Source: an uncultured Eubacteriales bacterium
Lineage (GTDB): Bacteria; Bacillota; Clostridia; Oscillospirales; CAG-272
Direction of reading: 5' to 3'
Length of the DNA stretch: 20,424 nucleotides
NCBI GenBank assembly: GCA_900549725.1
Contig: URPL01000029.1
Coordinates: 1 to 20,424, forward strand
The position numbers were made by a program, and so were the translations under genes. Numbering within the stretch: the first letter of the stretch is position 1; each line of letters opens with the position of its first letter. The notes under the pieces are model-generated. The model had not been told where the DNA came from and did not search any database. It saw only the letters and a program-made list of their open reading frames with translations. Shown here in pieces: positions 14,192 through 20,424 of the stretch.

Positions 14192-14878
14192 ATGATCGAA
14201 TTTAAGGATGTGTCGAAGGTGTATCCGAACGGCACGGTTGCGCTGGAGCATGTCAATTTAACCATTGACGACGGTGAGTTTGTTTTTGTCGTCGGCGCCT
14301 CCGGCGCCGGCAAATCAACGCTGATGAAGCTTTTGCTGCGTGAGGAAAAGGTCACAAGCGGTAAGTTGATCGTCGGGGATTATGATCTGACCAAAATTCC
14401 GAACTATAAAATTCCGTATTATCGCAGACAGCTCGGCATGGTGTTTCAGGATTTCCGGCTGTTTGAGAAAAAAACAGTGTACGAAAATGTCGCATTTGCC
14501 ATGCGGGTTATCGGTGAATCCTCAAGAGAGATCAAGCGCCGCGTGCCGACGATCCTTTCCATTGTGAACCTCAGCGATAAATACAAAAATTTCCCGACGG
14601 AGCTTTCCGGCGGCGAACAGCAGCGGGTTGCCCTTGCGCGTGCGCTTGCCAATAATCCAAGCATCATCATTGCGGACGAGCCTACGGCAAATATCGACCC
14701 GAAACTGAAAATCGAGATCATGAATCTGCTTTTGAAAATCAATAAACGCGGTAAAACGGTGATCGTCGTCACGCATGAGAAGAATCTGGTCGACTTTTTT
14801 CAAAAGCGCGTGATTACCCTGCAGGGCGGACACCTTGTGGATGATAAGGTGGGAGGGATGTTCAGTGAGACGGTGTAA
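14192..14878 (+). CDS. ftsE: Cell division ATP-binding protein FtsE
   Basis: A 228-residue ABC ATPase that works with FtsX at the division site or lateral wall to switch on peptidoglycan hydrolases. It shows Walker A GASGAGKST (35-43), Q-loop Q86 in MVFQDFRLF, signature LSGGEQQR (138-145), Walker B IIIADEP (158-164) and the switch histidine H195, so it should be an active ATPase. The ATG at 14192 has AAAGGACGG upstream; an ATG at 14185 is out of frame and ends after six codons. It overlaps ftsX by 14 bases, a sign of coupled translation of the two partners. Confidence 0.96.
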   Translation: MIEFKDVSKVYPNGTVALEHVNLTIDDGEFVFVVGASGAGKSTLMKLLLREEKVTSGKLIVGDYDLTKIPNYKIPYYRRQLGMVFQDFRLFEKKTVYENVAFAMRVIGESSREIKRRVPTILSIVNLSDKYKNFPTELSGGEQQRVALARALANNPSIIIADEPTANIDPKLKIEIMNLLLKINKRGKTVIVVTHEKNLVDFFQKRVITLQGGHLVDDKVGGMFSETV

Positions 14879-15749
14879 CATCGGATATTATTTTGGACAA
14901 AGCTTCAAAGGGCTTTGGCGCAACGGCATTATGACGGTTGCTTCCGTTACGGTGCTGATGTCCTGCCTGGTTCTCATCGGCAGCTTTTCCGCATTGGTTT
15001 ATAATATTGACCGCAATCTGGAAGAGGTCGGCGTGCTCAACGAGATCTCCGTTGTGGTGGATTATGATACGGATGAAGACACGGTTGCGGCAATCGGGGA
15101 GCAGATCCGCTCGCTTGACAATGTTGCAAATGTCGAATTTGTTTCCAAAGAGCAGGCACTGGAATCCGAACGGGAGCGCTATGCGGAATATGCATATCTG
15201 TTTGACGAGCTCAAGGAGGACAACCCCCTGCCGGATATTTACCGCGTAACCTATGCAAGCAACGAAAATGTGGAAACGCTTGTCTATCAGCTCGGTCAGA
15301 TTGATCATGTCAAGGTCAAGAGCCGCATTGATATTGCAAAGGACATCGAAAATCTGAAAAGCGGCATCTCGCTTGTGTTTATCTGGTTTTTGGTGATTCT
15401 GTTCATTGTCTCCATCTTTATCATCATCAACACCATTAAGCTTACGGTGGAGGCGCGCGCCAGAGAAATTGAAGCAATGCGCTATATCGGCGCGACAAAC
15501 TTTTTTATGTCCGCCCCGTTTATTTTGGAGGGCGCGCTCATCGGTGTGATCGCCGCTGCGCTTGCAAGCCTGATCGGCTCCAATCTCTATCTTTATGTCT
15601 ACCATGCAGTGAGCAACAATTATCGTATGATTTCCGTTGTGCCGTTTGATCAGCTTCGCAGCTATATGCTCATCGGCTTCTTCAGCGTCGGCATTTTGGC
15701 GGGTGTGATCGGCAGCGCCATCTCGCTGCGCAAATACAAACGGATTTAA
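14865..15749 (+). CDS. ftsX: Cell division protein FtsX
   Basis: A 294-residue inner-membrane partner of FtsE. I choose the GTG at 14865 because GGGAGGG lies about eight bases upstream and the protein then starts RRCNIGYYFGQSFKGLWRN, the normal cytoplasmic N-terminus; an upstream frame from 14835 has no such support. One membrane segment at about 22-46 is followed by a large extracellular domain (47-167), then three more membrane segments (about 168-193, 215-245 and 266-288), the usual four-pass FtsX layout. EAMRYIGAT (204-211 region) is the conserved cytoplasmic coupling motif after TM2. The extracellular domain would bind the secreted coiled-coil peptidase encoded next. Confidence 0.95.
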   Translation: MRRCNIGYYFGQSFKGLWRNGIMTVASVTVLMSCLVLIGSFSALVYNIDRNLEEVGVLNEISVVVDYDTDEDTVAAIGEQIRSLDNVANVEFVSKEQALESERERYAEYAYLFDELKEDNPLPDIYRVTYASNENVETLVYQLGQIDHVKVKSRIDIAKDIENLKSGISLVFIWFLVILFIVSIFIIINTIKLTVEARAREIEAMRYIGATNFFMSAPFILEGALIGVIAAALASLIGSNLYLYVYHAVSNNYRMISVVPFDQLRSYMLIGFFSVGILAGVIGSAISLRKYKRI

Positions 15750-15772
15750 CCATTCTTTCGGGAGGAAACAGC

Positions 15773-17053
15773 ATGAAAAAATTCCAAACGATACGGCGCG
15801 TTTTACTTCGCTGCACAACTTGCTTTGCAGCAGCCGTGCTGCTGCTTGTTGTTTGGCCGCACAGTGTGCTTCCGAGCTATGCATCCACAATCAATGAGGA
15901 TCGGCAAAAGCTTGCTTTGATTGAAGAACAGAGAAAGAATGCGGCTTCGCAGCGGCAAAGCGCAGCAGCGGAGTATCAAAGCGCCCTGGCAGCATTTAAA
16001 GACGCGCAAAGCGAACAGGCGGATGCGCTTGCGGTCAAGGCAAAGCTGGATCAGGAGATCGAAGCGCTGGAAGATGAAATCGAAAGCACCAAAGAGCTTT
16101 TGACGGAGTATAACCGTCTGCTTGACGATTACCGGGCGCAGATTGATGAAAAAACAAAGGAAATCGACACAAAATATGAAGAATTCAAGGCGCGCATCCG
16201 TCTTGGATATGAGGACAGCCTTGTTACCTATCTTGAGATCATTCTGACGGCAGACAGCTTTTCCGATATGCTTTCCCGTATCGATATCGTCGGCAGCATG
16301 ATGGATTATGATGACCGCCTGATGAAAGACCTTGACCGAAAAAAGCAGGAGTTGCAGCAAACGCAGGATGAATATCTTGTGCTGCAGGCGCAGGCGCAGG
16401 AGCGCCTTTCCGACCTTGAAACGCAGGTGCCTGAGCTGGAAGCCAAAAAGGAAGAAAATGCAAAGCTGCTCGAAGAGCTTGCAGCTCTGTATCAGCAGGC
16501 ACTGAGTTCCAAGGATACGGCGTCGGCTGCTTATAACAAAGCGCAGCGGATAGAGCAGAATTATGCTGCGCAGGAAAAGGCGATTGAAGCCGAAATTGCC
16601 CGCAAGATCAGAGAAGAACAGGAGAAAAATCAAACGCCGAACTATGTGCAGGGCAAAATGTCATGGCCGCTGCCGCTTTCCACGCGCGCCGTTGTGACCT
16701 CCAATTACGGATACCGCGCCGATCCCTTTACCGGTAAGCAAAGCTTCCATAATGCAATGGACATTTCCTGCCCGTACGGCACCAATATCCTGGCTGCCTG
16801 CACCGGCAAGGTGATCGTTGCTTCCTCACATTACAGTTACGGAAACTATGTCATTATCGACCACGGCGGCGGAATTTCAACCATCTATGCGCATGCTTCG
16901 TCGCTGTGCGTATCTGTCGGACAAACCGTGACCACCGGGACGGTGATTGCCAGAGTCGGTGCGACCGGCTCGGCAACGGGAAACCACCTGCATTTCGGTG
17001 TTTTTGTCAACGGGACGGCGACCGACCCGCGCGCTTATGTCAATATTCCGTAA
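15773..17053 (+). CDS. Secreted coiled-coil M23 (LytM) peptidase, EnvC-like
   Basis: A 426-residue exported protein. Residues 1-38 are a signal peptide: basic start, hydrophobic core AAAVLLLVVW, likely cleavage after SYAS. Residues about 40-285 are heptad-rich coiled coil, interrupted by YEDSLVTYLEIILTADSFSD (about 150), the hinge seen in EnvC and CwlO-type FtsEX partners. The M23 domain fills 296-426 with a complete zinc site: H326 and D330 (HNAMD) and H407 (HLHF), plus H374 and H405. Unlike E. coli EnvC, whose LytM site is degenerate and which only activates amidases, this protein should cut peptide crosslinks itself. It begins 23 bases after ftsX behind GGGAGG, so it is the likely FtsEX-controlled hydrolase. 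The substrate bond is not known. Confidence 0.9.
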   Translation: MKKFQTIRRVLLRCTTCFAAAVLLLVVWPHSVLPSYASTINEDRQKLALIEEQRKNAASQRQSAAAEYQSALAAFKDAQSEQADALAVKAKLDQEIEALEDEIESTKELLTEYNRLLDDYRAQIDEKTKEIDTKYEEFKARIRLGYEDSLVTYLEIILTADSFSDMLSRIDIVGSMMDYDDRLMKDLDRKKQELQQTQDEYLVLQAQAQERLSDLETQVPELEAKKEENAKLLEELAALYQQALSSKDTASAAYNKAQRIEQNYAAQEKAIEAEIARKIREEQEKNQTPNYVQGKMSWPLPLSTRAVVTSNYGYRADPFTGKQSFHNAMDISCPYGTNILAACTGKVIVASSHYSYGNYVIIDHGGGISTIYAHASSLCVSVGQTVTTGTVIARVGATGSATGNHLHFGVFVNGTATDPRAYVNIP

Positions 17054-17096
17054 AGCGTGAAGCCGCATTAAAAGGCATTGAAAGAAGGATAGAACC

Positions 17097-18329
17097 ATGT
17101 CAAAAAAGCTGCCGCTGTATGCGGTAATTGCGCTGATTCTTGCCAGCATTGTCGTGACATTCTGCGCAACCTATGCCGGTATCGGCTTAAAGCTGCTTGA
17201 AAAAAATAATCCAAATGACAGCGCGTCTGACGGCGTAACATTTGATTCCTCCGAGCATGAGGATGCGTTTGAAAAGCTGAAATATGTCGACGAGCTGTAT
17301 CAGAAATATTATGTCGGTGATATCGATAAAGAGCAGCTGGAAGCGGGGCTGATCAAGGGCTATATCGCGGGAGCCGGGGATAAATATGCCTCTTATATGA
17401 CCAAGGACGATTTTGATTCCTATCTGTCGGATATTAACGGCGAATTTGTCGGGATCGGCGTGCATGTGGTGTATAATGCGGAGTATGCCTGCATTGAAGT
17501 TATCAGTGTTATGCCCGATTCTCCGGCGCTTGAGGCGGGCATTGAAAGCGGCGATCTGATCGTGAAAATCGGGGAAGAGTCCGTCTCGGATCTCGGCTAT
17601 TATCCGGCAATTGATAAAGTGCTCGGCGAAGAGGGAACCGAGGTTACTCTGACAGTACGCCGCGGCACCGGGTATTCCGAGGAGCATACGATTACAGCCG
17701 AGCGTCGAAAAATCGAAAATGCGACCACAGAGTATCGCATGTATGATGACGAGATCGGCATTGTGCGCATTTATTCGTTTTCCGCAACCACGGACGAGGC
17801 GGTGAAAGAGGCGGTCAATGCGCTGCGGGATGCCGGCGCAAAGAAGCTGATTTTCGATGTGCGCAACAATCCGGGCGGAGAACTTGGCGGTATTGTCAAC
17901 ACGCTTGACTTCTTGCTGCCGGAGGGACCCATTGTGCATATCGTGGATAAGAACGGAGAGGAGCAGAAAACTTATACCTCTGATGCTGACTGCATAGATA
18001 TACCTATGGCGGTGCTTGTCAACGGCAACACGGCGTCCGCAGCGGAACTTTTCACAAGCGCATTGCAGGACTATAAAAAAGCGGTGATTGTCGGATCAAG
18101 GACCTATGGCAAGGGCACGGTGCAAAGCATTATCACCTTGCCGGACGGTTCCGGGCTTTCGCTTTCCACAAGCATGTATAATCCGCCGTTCTCGGAAAAC
18201 TATGAGGGCAAGGGCATCACCCCGGATCTTACGGTTGAACTTAACGAAGAGGCGGCGGCAATGAATCTTTATAAATTGCCGGACAATATGGACAATCAGC
18301 TGTTGGCAGCAATTAACGCTCTGAACTGA
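17097..18329 (+). CDS. Membrane-anchored PDZ-S41 (C-terminal processing) peptidase
   Basis: A 410-residue serine protease of the CtpA/CtpB family. One N-terminal membrane segment (6-28) anchors it, with the catalytic part outside the cell. A PDZ domain lies at about 110-190 (GEFVGIGVHV ... SGDLIVKIGEESV). The S41 core has RNNPGGELGG (256-265), the nucleophile S314 in NGNTASAAELF, and K339 with Q343 in YGKGTVQ, so the Ser-Lys pair is intact. ftsE-ftsX-ctpB is also the order in Bacillus subtilis, where CtpB cuts a sporulation signalling protein; here an M23 gene is inserted. Likely targets are cell-wall enzymes or signalling proteins, but none can be named. Confidence 0.92.
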   Translation: MSKKLPLYAVIALILASIVVTFCATYAGIGLKLLEKNNPNDSASDGVTFDSSEHEDAFEKLKYVDELYQKYYVGDIDKEQLEAGLIKGYIAGAGDKYASYMTKDDFDSYLSDINGEFVGIGVHVVYNAEYACIEVISVMPDSPALEAGIESGDLIVKIGEESVSDLGYYPAIDKVLGEEGTEVTLTVRRGTGYSEEHTITAERRKIENATTEYRMYDDEIGIVRIYSFSATTDEAVKEAVNALRDAGAKKLIFDVRNNPGGELGGIVNTLDFLLPEGPIVHIVDKNGEEQKTYTSDADCIDIPMAVLVNGNTASAAELFTSALQDYKKAVIVGSRTYGKGTVQSIITLPDGSGLSLSTSMYNPPFSENYEGKGITPDLTVELNEEAAAMNLYKLPDNMDNQLLAAINALN

Positions 18330-18351
18330 GCAAAAAAGGAGAGAGAAACTT

Positions 18352-18834
18352 ATGGCAGAAGAACACAAGATCGTAACAGTTACCGATGAGGGGCTGAAAA
18401 AGATGCAGGAGGAGCTTGACTATCTGAAAAATGTCAAGCGCAAGGAAGTCTCCGAAAGCATTGGCGTTGCCCGGTCCTTCGGTGACTTGTCCGAAAACAG
18501 CGAGTATGATGAAGCTAAAAATGAGCAGGCGAAGGTTGAATCTCAGATTGCTGAGCTGGAAGAAACGCTGAAGCATGTGCGCGTTGTTTCCGCAAAAGAG
18601 CTCAAAACCGACACCGTGACCGTTGGCTCTCATGTAAAGGTATATGACTATTCGTTAGAGGAAGAGCAGACCTATCACATTGTCGGCTCCAATGAAAGCG
18701 ATCCGCTCAACGGGCTGATTTCCGATCAGTCTCCGATCGGCAAGGCGATTATCGGAACCAAGCAGGGCGACGTTGTCTCTATTACGATTCCCTCGGGCGA
18801 AATGCGCCTTAAAATCGTATCCATCGAAAAATAA
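18352..18834 (+). CDS. greA: Transcription elongation factor GreA
   Basis: A 160-residue factor that enters the RNA polymerase secondary channel and helps it cleave and restart backtracked RNA. The N-terminal coiled coil (about 10-80) carries the tip motif DLSENSEYDEAKNEQ (45-59) with the acidic residues D45 and E48 that position Mg. The C-terminal FKBP-like domain contains SDQSPIGKAIIGTKQGDVV. The length is typical. The ribosome binding site is AAAGGAGAG, 22 bases after the S41 gene. It is followed 45 bases later by lysS, a pairing often seen in Firmicutes. Confidence 0.96.
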   Translation: MAEEHKIVTVTDEGLKKMQEELDYLKNVKRKEVSESIGVARSFGDLSENSEYDEAKNEQAKVESQIAELEETLKHVRVVSAKELKTDTVTVGSHVKVYDYSLEEEQTYHIVGSNESDPLNGLISDQSPIGKAIIGTKQGDVVSITIPSGEMRLKIVSIEK

Positions 18835-18879
18835 TTCCTGCATAATCTGAATTTTGAATTAAAGGATAAGGATAGGACT

Positions 18880-20424
18880 ATGGCAAATGAGCAGAATATG
18901 ACGGCATCTGCAGCACAGATCGAAGAAAACGAGCTGCGCCGCGTGCGAAAGGAGAAGCTACAGCAGCTTCAGGCGCAGGGCAAAGATCCTTTTGCAATCG
19001 TTAAATATGATGTAACGCATCACAGCGAAGAGATCAAAAAAGAGTTCGATGCATTGCAGGGCAAACGCGTCTCTATCGCCGGCCGCATGATGTCCAAGCG
19101 TGTGATGGGCAAGGCTTCTTTTTGCCATGTGCAGGATTTGCAGGGCACGATTCAGTGCTATGTCGCGCGGGACTCGGTCGGGGAGGAGTCGTATGCCGAT
19201 TTCAAGCGGCTGGATGTCGGCGATATTGTCGGCGTGAGCGGCGAGGTGTTCAAAACCAAAACCGGTGAAATTTCCGTGCATGCAGACTCGGTGACTTTGC
19301 TTTCCAAATCGCTTCAGATTCTGCCCGAAAAATATCACGGCCTGACCGACAGAGACATGCGTTATCGGCAGAGATATGTCGATCTGATCATGAATCCCGT
19401 TGCTAAAGAAACATTTATCAAGCGCTCCGCCATTCTGCGCGCTGTTCGCACATATCTTGGCGAGCAGGGCTTTATGGAGGTGGAAACGCCGATGCTTGTC
19501 TGCAATGCAGGCGGCGCGGCGGCCCGCCCGTTCCAAACGCATTTCAATGCGCTGGATGAAGATTTTAAGCTGCGCATTTCGCTTGAACTGTATCTTAAGC
19601 GCCTGATCGTCGGCGGGCTTGAAAAGGTATATGAGATCGGCCGCGTTTTTCGTAATGAAGGCATCGATACAAGGCATAACCCGGAATTTACGCTCATGGA
19701 GCTGTATCAGGCGTATACCGATTATCACGGCATGATGGATCTGACCGAAAACCTCTATCGCTATGTTGCAACAGAGGTGCTCGGCACCCCCGTGATTACC
19801 TACGACGGCGTGACGATGGACCTCGGAAAGCCGTTTGCGCGCATTACCATGGTGGAAGCCGTGAAGCAGTATTCCGGCGTTGATTTTGCAAAAATCGAAA
19901 CGCTTGAGCAGGCACGCGAGGTGGCAAAGGCGCACGGTGTTGCATTTGAGGCTCGCCATGCCAAGGGCGACATTCTCAACTTGTTCTTTGAGCAGTTTGT
20001 TGAGGAGCATTTGATTCAGCCGACCTTTGTGATGGATCATCCCGTTGAAATTTCTCCGCTGACTAAGAGAAAGCCGGAAAACCCGGAGTATGTTGAGCGC
20101 TTTGAGTTCTTTATGAACGGTTGGGAAATGGCGAATGCCTATTCCGAGCTGAACGACCCCATCGACCAGCGCGCGCGCTTTGCCGAGCAGGAAAAGCTGT
20201 TTGCCATGGGCGATGAGGAAGCAAACCGCACCGATGAAGATTTTTTGAATGCGCTTGAGATCGGCATGCCCCCCACGGGCGGCATCGGCTTTGGAATTGA
20301 CCGCATGTGCATGCTTTTGACGGATTCTCCCGCAATCCGTGATGTTTTGCTGTTCCCGACAATGAAGCCGTTGGACTCTGACAAGAAGGTTTCCAAGGAA
20401 GTTTCTGCTCCTGCGGAGGCTACT
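18880..20424 (+). CDS. lysS: Lysyl-tRNA synthetase, class II (3' end outside the window)
   Basis: 515 codons are visible from ATG 18880 (upstream AAGGATAAGGATAGG) and the frame is still open at the window edge. It charges tRNA-Lys with lysine using ATP. The OB-fold anticodon-binding domain covers about 62-145 (VSIAGRMMSKRVMGKASF). The catalytic core has motif 1 near 181-215 (ending GGAAARPF), motif 2 YEIGRVFRNEGIDTRHNPEF (251-270) and motif 3 GGIGFGIDRMCMLL near the end. The usual C-terminus of bacterial LysS, LLFPTMKP, is already passed; a charged tail SDKKVSKEVSAPAEAT follows, so this protein carries a C-terminal extension of unknown length. Confidence 0.95.
   Translation, partial: MANEQNMTASAAQIEENELRRVRKEKLQQLQAQGKDPFAIVKYDVTHHSEEIKKEFDALQGKRVSIAGRMMSKRVMGKASFCHVQDLQGTIQCYVARDSVGEESYADFKRLDVGDIVGVSGEVFKTKTGEISVHADSVTLLSKSLQILPEKYHGLTDRDMRYRQRYVDLIMNPVAKETFIKRSAILRAVRTYLGEQGFMEVETPMLVCNAGGAAARPFQTHFNALDEDFKLRISLELYLKRLIVGGLEKVYEIGRVFRNEGIDTRHNPEFTLMELYQAYTDYHGMMDLTENLYRYVATEVLGTPVITYDGVTMDLGKPFARITMVEAVKQYSGVDFAKIETLEQAREVAKAHGVAFEARHAKGDILNLFFEQFVEEHLIQPTFVMDHPVEISPLTKRKPENPEYVERFEFFMNGWEMANAYSELNDPIDQRARFAEQEKLFAMGDEEANRTDEDFLNALEIGMPPTGGIGFGIDRMCMLLTDSPAIRDVLLFPTMKPLDSDKKVSKEVSAPAEAT

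Noticed and set aside
14862..15890. Long minus-strand open frame opposite ftsX
   Set aside because: It is rich in His/Asn/Asp/Gln with no domain, as expected from the complement of a membrane-protein gene.

Overview
The window looks like chromosomal DNA of a low-GC-phylum (Firmicutes) anaerobe of the class Clostridia, most likely an Oscillospiraceae/Ruminococcaceae-type gut bacterium. This is inferred from gene content and order (hrcA-grpE-dnaK-dnaJ-prmA-rsmE behind a CIRCE operator; ftsE-ftsX-M23 peptidase-S41 peptidase; greA-lysS), strong GGAGG-type ribosome binding sites, sigma-A-like promoters and the clostridial transposon gene tnpV. The species cannot be named from the sequence alone.

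Left edge (about 1-1500): a decaying accessory patch read on the minus strand. It holds a GNAT acetyltransferase broken by one in-frame TGA, a small intact excisionase-like helix-turn-helix protein with a near-consensus promoter, and a tnpV gene broken by a single frameshift but still followed by its terminator. A large hairpin at 1445-1484 marks the border with the core genome.

Centre-left (1516-6136): a DtxR/MntR-type metal-sensing repressor (minus); divergent from it a translationally coupled pair, a nucleotidyltransferase and a NahK-like sugar kinase, that looks like a two-step sugar-activation module; then convergent folC (minus), and a flavodoxin-domain protein divergent from folC.

Centre (6187-12115): the class I heat-shock operon with one CIRCE element, hrcA, grpE, dnaK and dnaJ, followed by a probable intervening terminator, then prmA (ribosomal protein L11 methyltransferase) and a strong terminator. 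rsmE (16S rRNA methyltransferase) follows behind its own perfect-consensus promoter and ends in its own terminator.

Right (13062-20424): a CdaR/PucR-type regulator, then ftsE-ftsX, a secreted coiled-coil M23 peptidase with a complete zinc site, a membrane-anchored PDZ/S41 peptidase, greA, and lysS, which runs off the window. All genes here read rightward with short spacers and no obvious internal terminator. FtsEX, the M23 hydrolase and the S41 protease together suggest a module that controls peptidoglycan cleavage at division.

I see no CRISPR array, rRNA, tRNA, phage structural genes or defence system. Nothing here is a clearly new system. The most interesting points are the sugar-activation pair of unknown substrate, the regulator attached to the FtsEX/peptidase cluster, the extra CIRCE half-site in the hrcA promoter, and the two genes each broken by one lesion.
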